Shown piece after piece: positions 7,624-15,726 of a stretch of 64,000 bases of DNA. Positions within the stretch are counted from its first letter, which is position 1, and every line of letters starts with the position of its first letter. The notes beneath the pieces were generated by a model. It was not told the DNA's origin, searched no databases, and was given only the letters and a program-made list of their open reading frames with translations. The stretch is taken from contig NZ_JBQHTG010000001.1 of the NCBI RefSeq assembly GCF_052065835.1, forward strand, positions 930,001 to 994,000. The letters run 5' to 3'. Both the position numbers and the translations under genes were made by a program. Source of the DNA: Laedolimicola sp934402125 (GTDB lineage: Bacteria > Bacillota > Clostridia > Lachnospirales > Lachnospiraceae).

Positions 7624-9003
7624 ATGAACGAACAGGAAATTCAGAAACTTATCGCCCGCCAGCGGCGGTGCTTCCGCTCAGGCTTTACCCTTTCCTTAAA
7701 GAACCGGGTGGCTGCCCTGACCAGACTGGAGCGGCTGGTAACGGAACACGAAACAGAGCTTCAGGATGCCTTACGGTTAGATCTGGGCAAAAGCGCCGCG
7801 GAAAGCTATATGTGCGAAACCGGCCTTCTTTTAAATGAAATCCGCTATCTCCGCCGGCACCTGCCCCTCTGGATGCGGGATCGGCTGGTTCCCACGCCCC
7901 TGGCGCAGTTCTGCTCCCGGAGCTATCAAAAGCCCTCGCCCTACGGCGTGACGCTGATCATGAGCCCCTGGAACTATCCGCTTCTTCTGACCCTGGAGCC
8001 CCTGGCCGACGCCCTGGCTGCCGGCAATACGGCGGTTCTGAAGCCCAGCGCCTATTCCGTCCATACCAGCCGCCTCCTGGAACGGCTGATCCGGGCCTAT
8101 TTTCCGGCGGCTCTGGTCGCTGTCGTCACCGGAGGCCGGGCCGAAAATGAAGCGCTGCTGGAGCAGCATTTCGACTACATCTTCTTTACCGGAAGTAAAT
8201 CCGTAGGCCGCCTTGTAATGGAAAAGGCCTCTGCCCACCTGACCCCGGTGACCCTGGAGCTGGGCGGCAAAAGCCCCTGCATCGTGGATCAGACTGCGGA
8301 TCTTCCCACGGCCGCCCGCCGGATTGTCTTCGGCAAGTTCCTGAACTGCGGCCAGACCTGCGTGGCCCCCGACTACATTCTCTGCGATATCCGGGTGAAA
8401 AACCGGCTGATCGAAGAGCTTATCCGGCAAATTCGTCTCCAGTTTGGAGAGCGTCCCCTGGAAAATGAAACCTACAGCCACATCATCAACGAAAAGCATT
8501 TCCTGCGGCTTCTGAATCTGATGAATCCGGCCAAGACAGTCTTTGGCGGACGGTCAGACGCGGACGCCTTAAAAATCGAGCCTACCCTTCTCGATCGGGT
8601 CACCTGGCGGGACGACGTCATGCAGGAAGAGATCTTCGGCCCCATTTTGCCGATTCTCACCTACACCTCCATCGAGGAAGCGATCCGCACCGTCAACGAG
8701 CGGCCCCATCCGCTGGCACTCTACCTCTTCACCCGGAACCGTAGAACGGCTGACCGGATTCTGACCCGCTGTTCCTTTGGCGGCGGCTGTGTAAACGACA
8801 CCATCATTCACCTGGCCACACCTTATATGGGCTTTGGCGGCTTCGGGGAAAGCGGCATGGGCAGCTATCATGGAAAAGCCGGTTTTGAGACCTTTTCTCA
8901 TTTCAAGAGTATCGTGGATAAAAAGAACCGTCCGGATCTGCCTATGCGCTACCAGCCCTATAGCGAAGGGAAGCGGCGGCTGGTGAAACTGTTTCTGCGG
9001 TAA
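7624..9003 (+). CDS. aldehyde dehydrogenase, class 3 / fatty-aldehyde type
   Basis: A 459-residue NAD(P)-dependent aldehyde dehydrogenase oxidising an aldehyde to the acid. Visible are the SPWNYPLLL cofactor-binding start, FTGS in the Rossmann part, general base Glu212 in LELGGKSP, nucleophile Cys246 in NCGQTCVAPD and EEIFGPILPI near the C-terminus. Short length and lack of an N-terminal extension place it with the class 3/AlkH-like group acting on long-chain or aromatic aldehydes. The start has GGAGG at good spacing; an in-frame upstream ATG at 7498 lacks one and lies in the promoter region. It is divergent from proS and convergent with the next gene, so probably monocistronic. Confidence 0.9.
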   Translation: MNEQEIQKLIARQRRCFRSGFTLSLKNRVAALTRLERLVTEHETELQDALRLDLGKSAAESYMCETGLLLNEIRYLRRHLPLWMRDRLVPTPLAQFCSRSYQKPSPYGVTLIMSPWNYPLLLTLEPLADALAAGNTAVLKPSAYSVHTSRLLERLIRAYFPAALVAVVTGGRAENEALLEQHFDYIFFTGSKSVGRLVMEKASAHLTPVTLELGGKSPCIVDQTADLPTAARRIVFGKFLNCGQTCVAPDYILCDIRVKNRLIEELIRQIRLQFGERPLENETYSHIINEKHFLRLLNLMNPAKTVFGGRSDADALKIEPTLLDRVTWRDDVMQEEIFGPILPILTYTSIEEAIRTVNERPHPLALYLFTRNRRTADRILTRCSFGGGCVNDTIIHLATPYMGFGGFGESGMGSYHGKAGFETFSHFKSIVDKKNRPDLPMRYQPYSEGKRRLVKLFLR

Positions 9004-9006
9004 CAT

Positions 9007-10035
9007 TTACTCCACCCGTTTCCACAATTCCTGTATTACCAACACAGACAGCGGCCCCAGCAGGATCCCGCCCGGGCCGTATAGCTTTATCCCCACATAG
9101 ACGCCGGCCAGCACCGCCGTCGGCAGGATCTTCAGACGCTTTCCCAAAATCCGCGGCTCCAGAAGCTCCCGCGTCAGGGTACAGAGACCGTACGTCAGGG
9201 CCAATACAAGCGCAGTCCGGTATCGCTTCTGCCAGAAGACCAGAATCAGAATCCACGGTACAAACACGGTGCCGGTGCCGAAGACCGGCAAGGCGTCCAG
9301 GAAACCGGTGCTGACTCCGGCCAGAACCGGACTTTCTGACGCGCCGGACAGACCGATTCCCGCCATACAGAGTAACATCACCAGTCCCATGATCATTCCC
9401 TGGGCCTTGCAGTAATGTCCGATTCCGTCCGAAATCCCCTTCAGGGTAGCGACCGTCCTTTCATAAAAGCGCAAGCGTTTCCCCATTTCCTGAATTCTTT
9501 CATAATCTCCCGCCAGCAGAACCGCCGCAATCCCCGTTACAAACACTCCGGCCAGAAACCCTCCGAAGCCGCGAAACATCTGCCAGGAGCTGCCAAAGGC
9601 TCCCGGCAGCAGCTCCCAGGTTTTATCCTCCAGGCGCGCCGCCTGCTCCTTTGCAAACCGCAATACGCTTCCACTGTCCAGATGCAGCATTCCCTCCAGC
9701 TCTTCACAGCACTCTGTCAGCAGCCGTCCCATCTGTCCCGGATAACTGAAATACACACACAGCCGCTGAAGCTGAATGCGAAGATTCTTTCCTGCCAGGG
9801 CCAGGGCCGCCAGCAGTACGCCTGCTGCCACGGCCAGTATAACCGCCATGGTAAACGGCTGCGGAATCCGAAACCGTCTTTTTAAAAGCCGCAGAAAAGG
9901 ACGGCACCAGTACACAATAGCTCCCGCAATCAAAAACGGAATCACCAGAGGCGCCAGGTACTTCATTCCCAGGCAGACCGCCGCTGCGATTCCGATTTTC
10001 TTCCACAGATTCTGATATTTCCCTATCCACTCCAT
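9007..10035 (-). CDS. AI-2E family permease-like protein, YtvI-like
   Basis: A 342-residue polytopic membrane protein of the AI-2E/UPF0118 superfamily. It has about seven or eight hydrophobic segments in the usual arrangement: two N-terminal (about 15-60), one near 62-82, a soluble helical region (about 85-150), then a C-terminal bundle with the signatures LDALPVFGTGTVFVPW and LEPRILGK. In spore formers the closest named group is sporulation integral membrane protein YtvI; the role is not established, and autoinducer transport is not implied. The stop is 4 bases from the convergent aldehyde dehydrogenase stop, with no terminator between them. Confidence 0.8.
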   Translation of the reverse strand: MEWIGKYQNLWKKIGIAAAVCLGMKYLAPLVIPFLIAGAIVYWCRPFLRLLKRRFRIPQPFTMAVILAVAAGVLLAALALAGKNLRIQLQRLCVYFSYPGQMGRLLTECCEELEGMLHLDSGSVLRFAKEQAARLEDKTWELLPGAFGSSWQMFRGFGGFLAGVFVTGIAAVLLAGDYERIQEMGKRLRFYERTVATLKGISDGIGHYCKAQGMIMGLVMLLCMAGIGLSGASESPVLAGVSTGFLDALPVFGTGTVFVPWILILVFWQKRYRTALVLALTYGLCTLTRELLEPRILGKRLKILPTAVLAGVYVGIKLYGPGGILLGPLSVLVIQELWKRVE

Positions 10036-10112
10036 AAAGCCGCTCCTTTTGCATCTGCCCAGACTATCTATCCTAGTATCTGCAAAAATGAGGGTTTTAC
10101 CCTGTGGATAAC

Positions 10113-10300
10113 TGATTTACTTGACACTCCCCACAGCTAAAGCAGGGGGATTCTTGCTTCAACCACTACTGCATTGGATGATACCATGCGGTATTTCAAT
10201 GTCTTACACAGTGTCCGCAAGCTAGATTATACTGTTCCCGTATGTCCTACGGTGCAGTTTTATATATGCTTATGCTGACTGCATTTGCAGTCCTTTATTT
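10113..10300 (-). ncRNA. likely omega RNA (reRNA) scaffold and right end of the IS
   Basis: In IS605-type elements the TnpB guide RNA starts near the 3' end of tnpB and runs into the right end of the element, with the guide taken from flanking DNA. Here the stretch from the tnpB stop to the palindrome CCCCACAGCTAAAGCAGGGG holds no gene and ends in such a palindrome. The call is by position and family knowledge; the fold was not computed. Confidence 0.4.
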
Positions 10301-11367
10301 AAAATATTTATACTTGCGTTGGTATCCCTGTTATGTACGGTATGACAGTCTGGACATTCCCATACTCGGACTGCTAGATTTTTTACCAGTGGATTCTTAT
10401 GCCCACAGCAAGAACAAGTCTGACTGCTTGGATACATAGTTGGCACTTTGACTAAGTCATTTCCATACCAGACAGACTTGTATGTAAGCATACCAAAAAA
10501 CTTACTCCATGATGCAGAACCGATATGCTGTGCCAGTTTATGATTACGCATCATATTTTTCACTTTCAAATCTTCAATGCAGATTGTTTGGTTTTCACGA
10601 ATCAGCATTGTAGACTGTTTCTGTAAGAAGTCGTTTCTCTGATTTGTAATCTTTTCATGGACTAAGGCAGTCTTAATACGCTGTTTATTTCGATTATTTG
10701 AGTTTTTCTGTTTACGCGACAGCTTTCTCTGTTCTCGAATGAGTTTACGCATTGATTTTTCAAGATATTTTGGATTTGGAACAACATTTCCATTGCTGTC
10801 GGAGTAAAACTCTTTAATACCAACATCAATACCAATTAAACCGCCATTGTTTGGTCTTGGCTGTGACTCAAACTCCACATTAAGAACCGCGAAATACTTG
10901 CCTGTAGGAGTATGTTCAATCGTTGCATTTTTGATTTTTCCCACTTCCATAGACTGACGTATTTTGACATAGCCAAGTTTAGGGAGTTTGATGTATTTCC
11001 CTGCGATACGGATATTGCCACCTTGATTTACAGTCCTGTATGACTGGTGGCGGTTATGCTTGCTCTTGAATACTGGGTGTGCAGCACGTTTCTGAAAAAA
11101 GTTTACAAAACCTTTGTCAAGGTCACGTAATGACTGCTGTAACGCAATAGAATCCACCACTTTCAGGAAAGCAAAATCTTCACACCTTTTCAGTTCCGTC
11201 AGCATTGCAGAAGTTTGGGCATAGTCGATTTTATTTCCATTCTCATAGGCTTCATTACGCATGGCAAGTCCTTTATTATAGATGAGTCTGCAACAGCCAA
11301 ATGTCTGATTGATTAAATTTTGCTGTTCCCTGTTTGGGTAGATTCTAAATTTGATACCTTTTTGCAT
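10270..11367 (-). CDS. tnpB: TnpB RNA-guided nuclease of IS200/IS605 type
   Basis: A 365-residue TnpB that looks complete. The N-terminal part has the usual KFRIYPNREQQNLINQ start. The split RuvC nuclease shows Asp181 (GIDVGIKEF), Glu265 (CIEDLKVKN) and Asp348 (HNRDTNASINI), and the zinc finger has Cys318, Cys321, Cys338 and Cys341. TnpB proteins are RNA-guided DNA endonucleases, related to Cas12, that keep the element at its donor site. The gene starts on the last base of the tnpA frame. Because tnpA is broken, this TnpB probably persists as a single non-mobile copy unless TnpA is supplied elsewhere. Confidence 0.9.
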   Translation of the reverse strand: MQKGIKFRIYPNREQQNLINQTFGCCRLIYNKGLAMRNEAYENGNKIDYAQTSAMLTELKRCEDFAFLKVVDSIALQQSLRDLDKGFVNFFQKRAAHPVFKSKHNRHQSYRTVNQGGNIRIAGKYIKLPKLGYVKIRQSMEVGKIKNATIEHTPTGKYFAVLNVEFESQPRPNNGGLIGIDVGIKEFYSDSNGNVVPNPKYLEKSMRKLIREQRKLSRKQKNSNNRNKQRIKTALVHEKITNQRNDFLQKQSTMLIRENQTICIEDLKVKNMMRNHKLAQHIGSASWSKFFGMLTYKSVWYGNDLVKVPTMYPSSQTCSCCGHKNPLVKNLAVRVWECPDCHTVHNRDTNASINILNKGLQMQSA

Positions 11368-11685
11368 TATCCCGGTTTATCCTTTTGTCTTTGCGATGTT
11401 TTCTGATTTTCGATATACTGCTTGATTACATCAAGCGGAGCACCACCAACCGTTGATACAAAATAGCTGTTGGTCCACAGTAACGGCATTCTTGTTTTCA
11501 ATGATGGATATTCACTTCTCAAAACTTTTGAAGTATATCCTTTTAATGATTTAACCGCTTTGTGAATACCGAACTGAGGATCTACCTCCATTGGTTAATA
11601 CTTTTCGCCTATACATAGGACACCACACAACATGGTATTTGCAAGAATAGACGATATTGTTATTAGATTTATATACAGCATTCAT
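11367..11685 (-). pseudogene. tnpA: tnpA transposase remnant with internal deletion and frameshift
   Basis: Reading the minus strand from ATG at 11685 gives MNAVYKSNNNIVYSCKYHVV and continues WCPMYRRKVLTN, the normal Y1 transposase N-terminus. The frame then shifts, and a second frame (11591-11367) encodes EVDPQFGIHKAVKSLKGYTS through to the C-terminus. Comparison with the known family layout shows that roughly 45 residues are missing at the junction, including the HUH metal-binding motif (normally HVHLL). The C-terminal part with the tyrosine-containing helix (IKQYIENQ) remains. The enzyme cannot be active. The normal length is about 130-150 residues. Confidence 0.8.
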
Positions 11686-11770
11686 ACATGTGTTATATAT
11701 CATTTCAAAATCTAACACAAGAGTGTTTTATTCCATCTTCAATTACTTGCGTAAATTCGATGGAAGTGTC

Positions 11771-12562
11771 TTATATCCCCATATTTAAAGCAAGGGGGTG
11801 TATGACACATTGGATAAATTTCTGGAACACCGGATTTTCCGGTTTCCGCTCAAACTCCATCCACGTTCCGGTGGCCGGGTGACGGAACTTTATCCGATAT
11901 GCACATAGAGCCGGGAAGGAGTTATCCACATTATCCACATAGTTTTCAACCTTTCCGTATTTGCGGTCGCCCACAAGGGGGGTTCCCCGACCCGCCATCT
12001 GTACCCGGATCTGGTGATGACGCCCTGTTTCCAGGCGGATTTCCAACATTTCCAGGTTATCCACACTGGCCAGCACCCGATACCGGAGCACTGCTTTTTT
12101 TGCCCCCTGCCGCCCTTCTTTTACAATCTCGGAACGGTTGTTTTTTCCGTCCTTCCACAGAAAATCCACGCAGTCTGTCCAGTTTTCCACAGAGTTTTCC
12201 ACATTATCCACAGGTTTTCCACATGGTTTTTCCCCACTGGGGATAAAATGTGGACACTTATCCACCGTGTGCCGGACGGCCAGATAGGTTTTCTGCATTT
12301 CTTTTCCGGCGGACTGCCTGCTTAAGGATGCCGCGGCCTTGGGATTCCGGGCGAATACCACCAGTCCCTCCACTGGCTGATCCAGTCTGTGTACCAGTCC
12401 TAGATAAGGCGCTCCACCACCGGGATTCTTCTGATACAGATAATTTTTCAACAGGCTCTCACAGTCCTTGACGCCCACCCGGGCACTCTGCACCGGAACT
12501 CCGGCAGGCTTCCGGATAACCAGGACGTCTTTATCTTCGTAGATGATTTCCAGTTCTTTCAT
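11771..12562 (-). CDS. RluA-family RNA pseudouridine synthase with DnaA-box-derived insertions
   Basis: A 263-residue RluA-family enzyme converting uridine to pseudouridine in rRNA or tRNA. The catalytic HRLD motif is at residues 58-61 (Asp61), preceded by RKPAGVPVQ and followed by GLVVFARN; the C-terminal RLETGRHHQIRVQMA and GDRKYG motifs are present. There is no S4 domain. Two stretches are unlike the family: VDNVENSVENW near residue 125 and NYVDNVDNS near 215. They are encoded by repeated DnaA-box sequences (separate entry). The last residues, after FERKPENPVF, may come from the adjacent IS end. The target uridine is unknown. Confidence 0.85.
   Translation of the reverse strand: MKELEIIYEDKDVLVIRKPAGVPVQSARVGVKDCESLLKNYLYQKNPGGGAPYLGLVHRLDQPVEGLVVFARNPKAAASLSRQSAGKEMQKTYLAVRHTVDKCPHFIPSGEKPCGKPVDNVENSVENWTDCVDFLWKDGKNNRSEIVKEGRQGAKKAVLRYRVLASVDNLEMLEIRLETGRHHQIRVQMAGRGTPLVGDRKYGKVENYVDNVDNSFPALCAYRIKFRHPATGTWMEFERKPENPVFQKFIQCVIHPLALNMGI
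11922..12266. repeat. DnaA-box cluster inside the rluA-like gene
   Basis: The consensus DnaA box TTATCCACA occurs exactly at 11922-11930, 11931-11939 (tandem), 12057-12065 and 12204-12212. TTATCCACC is at 12258-12266, and TTTTCCACA at 12183-12191, 12195-12203 and 12215-12223. All face the same way, opposite to the gene, and read in frame as Val-Asp-Asn or Val-Glu-Asn. A further TGTGGATAA lies outside at 10103-10111. Confidence 0.75.
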
Positions 12563-12713
12563 ATGCTCTCCGTTTTGTAGATAGAAATAGAATCCTGCAA
12601 CGCAGGATTCTCCGCCTGCGGCAGGGCACTCCCATTATAACGTTATTTTTCCCCTATCGTCAATGCCCGGAAACTTCTCCGCGTACTTTGCAGTTTCTTC
12701 TTTTCCAATCGGT

Positions 12714-13046
12714 TCACCCCAGGAATTCCGACAGCACCTCCTTCAGTACCTGCTCCTCCTGGGGATTCAGATTTTTCACAACGCTTTTTACCGGCTTCTC
12801 TGTCTCCTGCTGCGCCTGTTGTTCCTGCTCCTCCCGGGCTTCCTGCTCAAAATTCGGAAAGCTCTCCGCCGCCCGGGCCGACAGATTGCTGCGAAGCAGC
12901 TCCCGCTTGGTATCCCGGACAATTCCCAGAATCTCCCGGACGTCCGCCCACAGATATAGAAGCAAGAGCAACAATACCGCCCAGGCCGCTATCATCACCA
13001 TTCGAAACATACGCTTATCCCTCCCTGACTGTCTTTCCAGTTTCAT
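12714..13046 (-). CDS. small single-pass membrane protein of unknown function
   Basis: A 110-residue protein I do not recognise. It has a basic N-terminus, one transmembrane helix (about 16-35, rich in Leu), then a helical segment, a Glu/Gln-rich low-complexity part (about 68-85) and a short amphipathic C-terminal helix (EEQVLKEVLSEFLG). The topology suggests a bitopic protein with a coiled-coil-forming soluble part. It lies between mtnN and the rluA-like gene on the same strand. A strong terminator separates it from mtnN, so it has its own transcription start or depends on read-through. Confidence 0.6.
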   Translation of the reverse strand: MKLERQSGRDKRMFRMVMIAAWAVLLLLLLYLWADVREILGIVRDTKRELLRSNLSARAAESFPNFEQEAREEQEQQAQQETEKPVKSVVKNLNPQEEQVLKEVLSEFLG

Positions 13047-13070
13047 TATACCGGTCTGTCCCTGAAATGA

Positions 13071-13124
13071 AAAGAACAGGAACCCGACCGGAAGCGACTG
13101 CCTCCGACCAGGTTCCTGTTCTTT
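13071..13124 (-). terminator. strong terminator after mtnN
   Basis: AAAGAACAGGAACC (13071-13084) and GGTTCCTGTTCTTT (13111-13124) form a perfect 14-bp stem with a further paired GGAAGC/GCCTCC part inside. On the minus strand the stem is followed by TTCATTTC, a weak T-tract. It lies 30 bases past the mtnN stop. Confidence 0.8.
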
Positions 13125-13153
13125 CGTGCTGATGTGTCTTCTAAATCAATTAC

Positions 13154-13867
13154 TTAATACGCGTCCTCCGGAATCCGGGACACGAAATTTTCTACCAGCT
13201 TCACGCTGTGCTCGATGGCCTGCGCCTCAAAGGTGGGATAATCCATCGTAGCGCTGTCATCGGCCTTATCAGAAATGGCGCGGACAATGACGAAGGGCAC
13301 CTTATTCAGGTACGCCGCCTGGGCGATCGCTGCGCCTTCCATCTCGGTACAGTAGCCCTCGGTCCAAGACGCTATCTCGTTCTTTACGGAACGCTCCGCA
13401 ATAAACTGATCTCCCGTAACCACCCGTCCCACAAAAACACGGATATCCGGGTTTGCTTCCTCACAGGCTGCCTTTGCCAGCGCTACCAGCTCCGGATCTG
13501 CCGGGAAGCTGACCGTATCCATACGGGGAATCTCGCCTCTGGCATAGCCAAACTGCCGCGCATCCATATCGTGCTGCAGGGCGTCGGAGGATACCACGAT
13601 ATCTCCGATATTGATCTCTGCCTTCAGGGAACCTGCAATGCCTGTATTGATGAGGTGGCTCACGTTGAAGACATCCACCAGAATCTGAGCGCACATTCCC
13701 GCATTGACCTTGCCAATGCCGCTGCGTACCACAACAACCTCCCGGCCGTTCAGATGACCCTGGTAGAATTCCATGGATGCCTTTTTCACCACTACCTCTA
13801 TTTCCATTTTCTCTTTTAAAAGAGCAACTTCCTCTTCCATCGCTCCAATAATACCTGTTCTGCCCAT
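13154..13867 (-). CDS. mtnN: 5'-methylthioadenosine/S-adenosylhomocysteine nucleosidase
   Basis: A 237-residue MTA/SAH nucleosidase that cleaves adenine from methylthioadenosine and S-adenosylhomocysteine, in the methyl cycle and the route to AI-2. The start MGRTGIIGAMEEEVALL is diagnostic, with the catalytic-site Glu in AMEEE. SGIGKVNAG, NTGIAGSL, VVTGDQFI, TEMEGAAIAQAA and the catalytic Asp in ISDKAD follow. ATG at 13867 was chosen, with GAGG 6 bases away; an in-frame ATG at 13909 adds a non-conserved tail. Length is normal. Promoter and terminator suggest a single-gene unit. Confidence 0.94.
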   Translation of the reverse strand: MGRTGIIGAMEEEVALLKEKMEIEVVVKKASMEFYQGHLNGREVVVVRSGIGKVNAGMCAQILVDVFNVSHLINTGIAGSLKAEINIGDIVVSSDALQHDMDARQFGYARGEIPRMDTVSFPADPELVALAKAACEEANPDIRVFVGRVVTGDQFIAERSVKNEIASWTEGYCTEMEGAAIAQAAYLNKVPFVIVRAISDKADDSATMDYPTFEAQAIEHSVKLVENFVSRIPEDAY

Positions 13868-14020
13868 AGACGCCTCACTTTCTAAACTTCTCCGCATCCA
13901 TTCTACCAATAGTTGTAAGGAATTGCAATGATAAAGTATTCCGGCTCCATGAAAAACAGTGACATGATTCTATAGCTTTCGCACCTTAGTGCGCCACAGT
14001 ATTTCCTATAGGGCAAGAAA

Positions 14021-14053
14021 AGCCGACCGGAGTTTGGGTTTCTCCGATCGGCT
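14021..14053 (-). terminator. terminator of the secreted-protein unit
   Basis: AGCCGACCGGAG (14021-14032) and CTCCGATCGGCT (14042-14053) pair over 12 bases with one G-T wobble. On the minus strand TTTTCTT follows. The 360-base gap between mtnN and the secreted protein holds this hairpin and AT-rich sequence; I see no gene in it. Confidence 0.75.
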
Positions 14054-14230
14054 CATCTTATCACATCACAAAATACGGGTTTCGTTTTTAGTTGCGTTCT
14101 TTGCTTATTTCTTTATTCAGTTTTTTGTGTTTCTTTTTCCATATTCAGTTGTAAATAAATGAGTTGTGTGTGGCTTTCGCCGTTCCATGCGTCCTAACCT
14201 TTTTTCAAATTGGGAGTATGAATGCGCAGG

Positions 14231-14719
14231 TTAGGAAGCGGTGAGAACACCGGCCTTGGTATCCGTGGTTTCTACAGTAGAGCCTTTCACTACTGAATGT
14301 ACGCCACGAACACGATACTTATAACCTTTGGTTACGGAAATATTAGCTTTACTTCCATGGCAGGAGGTTGTCTGTTGTTCTTGAAAATGATATTTGGCAA
14401 TATTTCCAAAATGACTTCCACCATCTGAACTTTCATCTAAGTATATTCCTACTTTAACATAATCACACTTAGAATGTGCCGTTGTGGTACCTGATATATT
14501 TACTAAACAAGTACCAGCCCTCCTAATTCCTGTTGTCCCATCTCGTAAATATGTCCCTCGAGCAATTCCATACCAAGTATCAATCGCTTCATCTTCATTA
14601 TTCACGTATTCATGATACCCTGGAACTTTCTCTGCATGACTTGTGATGGTACTTACATTTCCTAATCCCCCTGTAAGCATCAAGCCCACCGCTATCATTG
14701 CAATTCTTTTTTTGTGCAT
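14231..14719 (-). CDS. small secreted protein, unknown function
   Basis: A 162-residue protein with a clear Sec signal peptide: MHKKR, hydrophobic AMIAVGLMLTGGLG and a likely cleavage after SHA near residue 30. The mature part is rich in Gly, Ser, Thr and His with paired Cys (TCLVN, KCDYV, SCHGS), and looks like an all-beta extracellular domain. It contains TAHSKCDYVKVGIYLDES and KGYKYRVRGVHSV. I do not recognise a family with certainty. ATG at 14719 has GGAGGAG at ideal spacing, better than ATG at 14752. It lies 70 bases downstream of a membrane-anchored DUF4367-like protein on the same strand and may belong to its regulon. GC is lower than for the neighbours. Confidence 0.65.
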   Translation of the reverse strand: MHKKRIAMIAVGLMLTGGLGNVSTITSHAEKVPGYHEYVNNEDEAIDTWYGIARGTYLRDGTTGIRRAGTCLVNISGTTTAHSKCDYVKVGIYLDESSDGGSHFGNIAKYHFQEQQTTSCHGSKANISVTKGYKYRVRGVHSVVKGSTVETTDTKAGVLTAS

Positions 14720-14787
14720 ATGTTTCTCCTCCTTCATATTGCACTTTATCAATTGTTACAATAAGAATACGAATGAGGAGTACTATA

Positions 14788-15594
14788 TCATACATTTTTA
14801 AAATATATTTCTTCTAGCAACTCTTTAAATATCGCCAGTTCTAAATCTGTTGATATATAATAATATGCATTACCATACTCAATTTCTGTTGCATAAAAAT
14901 ATGTTTCATCACCTTTATCTATTTGCACAATTTTTAATATTTTATTCATATAAAATACATCTACTACATCTATTTCTTTTCCATCTAGTTTTTTTTCAAA
15001 TATTGCCTCATCGTTTTGTTTATTCTCATACACTATTAACATGCTATCCTTAAAACTAAATTCCATTTGAGATTCATACATATTTCCATCAATATACACT
15101 TTTTCCAATTCCATACCTTCTGGTTTATATCCTAATCTCAACGCTTGAATTCCAATTCTGTTCTCTATCTCTTCATAAGCCTCTTCTTCCGTAATATCTC
15201 TATCTTCTTCTATCTCCCCACTAATAATTCTTGTATTAAACTCCCCATCCTCACTGGAATTCTCCACCTTCGGCACAAACAATTTCGCACCTGTAGCGCC
15301 TACTCCCATAGCTACAGCCAGAACTGCCGCTGCGGCCACGGAAAGAAGAACCCGTTTCCGGATCCGGAAGGGCTTTTTCGAAAATTTTCTGTCTGTATTT
15401 TCCATAGAAACCGATTCGGTCTCTTTCTGTTCGGCGGCAATACGACGCATCAGGTCGTCAAAGGAATCATCCGGCATTTTCATGGCGGCTAGCTCCGGAT
15501 CCGCAATCTGGCGCTCCTGAAGGCGTCTTTCCAGCGCGTCCGATTCCCTTTCAAATTCTCTGTTTATCCGTTCACGTAATGTATCATCACTCAT
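14788..15594 (-). CDS. membrane-anchored DUF4367-like protein, possible anti-sigma factor
   Basis: A 268-residue protein with a charged cytoplasmic part (1-78), one transmembrane helix (about 82-105, VLLSVAAAAVLAVAMGVGAT) and an extracytoplasmic C-terminal domain (about 140-268). The C-terminal domain resembles DUF4367: GYKPEGMELEKVYIDG, then beta strands around DSMLIVYENK, ending in the helix FKELLEEIYF. Such proteins often act as anti-sigma partners of ECF sigma factors. An ECF-like sigma gene lies at 16838-17380 on the same strand but is separated from it by murG. The N-terminal half has chromosomal GC, while the C-terminal half is clearly more AT-rich, perhaps a recombinant C-terminal domain. 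Confidence 0.6.
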   Translation of the reverse strand: MSDDTLRERINREFERESDALERRLQERQIADPELAAMKMPDDSFDDLMRRIAAEQKETESVSMENTDRKFSKKPFRIRKRVLLSVAAAAVLAVAMGVGATGAKLFVPKVENSSEDGEFNTRIISGEIEEDRDITEEEAYEEIENRIGIQALRLGYKPEGMELEKVYIDGNMYESQMEFSFKDSMLIVYENKQNDEAIFEKKLDGKEIDVVDVFYMNKILKIVQIDKGDETYFYATEIEYGNAYYYISTDLELAIFKELLEEIYFKNV

Positions 15595-15648
15595 ATTCTT
15601 TTTCCTATCTTAATTCCTCTGCTGTTTTCTGTTCTCCGTTAAAACCAA

Positions 15649-15677
15649 TTGACAGACGGTTGCGAACCTATCATAAT
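15649..15677 (+). promoter_or_regulatory. promoter of murG
   Basis: TTGACA (15649-15654) and CATAAT (15672-15677) are separated by 17 bases. They lie about 50 bases before the TTG start of murG and are divergent from the DUF4367-like gene. Confidence 0.7.
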
Positions 15678-15726
15678 AACAGTAACTGAGGTAATAAAAT
15701 CGTTACCTGTCTACGGAGGTGTTATT

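Larger units (their letters stand above)
10105..11810 (-). mobile_element. IS200/IS605-type element with intact tnpB and damaged tnpA
   Basis: Both outer regions carry short GC-clamped palindromes in AT-rich sequence instead of inverted-repeat termini: CTCCCCACAGCTAAAGCAGGGGGATTC at the tnpB side (about 10126-10153) and CCCCATATTTAAAGCAAGGGGG at the tnpA side (about 11776-11797). This is typical of single-strand-transposing IS200/IS605 elements. The genes run tnpA then tnpB on the minus strand. Exact ends and target tetranucleotide cannot be fixed without an empty site. The tnpA end lies within the last codons of the rluA-like gene. Confidence 0.7.

Noticed and set aside
10113..11810. CRISPR-Cas12 system, suggested by the RuvC protein
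   Set aside because: The protein is TnpB next to tnpA with IS605-type ends; no repeat-spacer array is present in the window.
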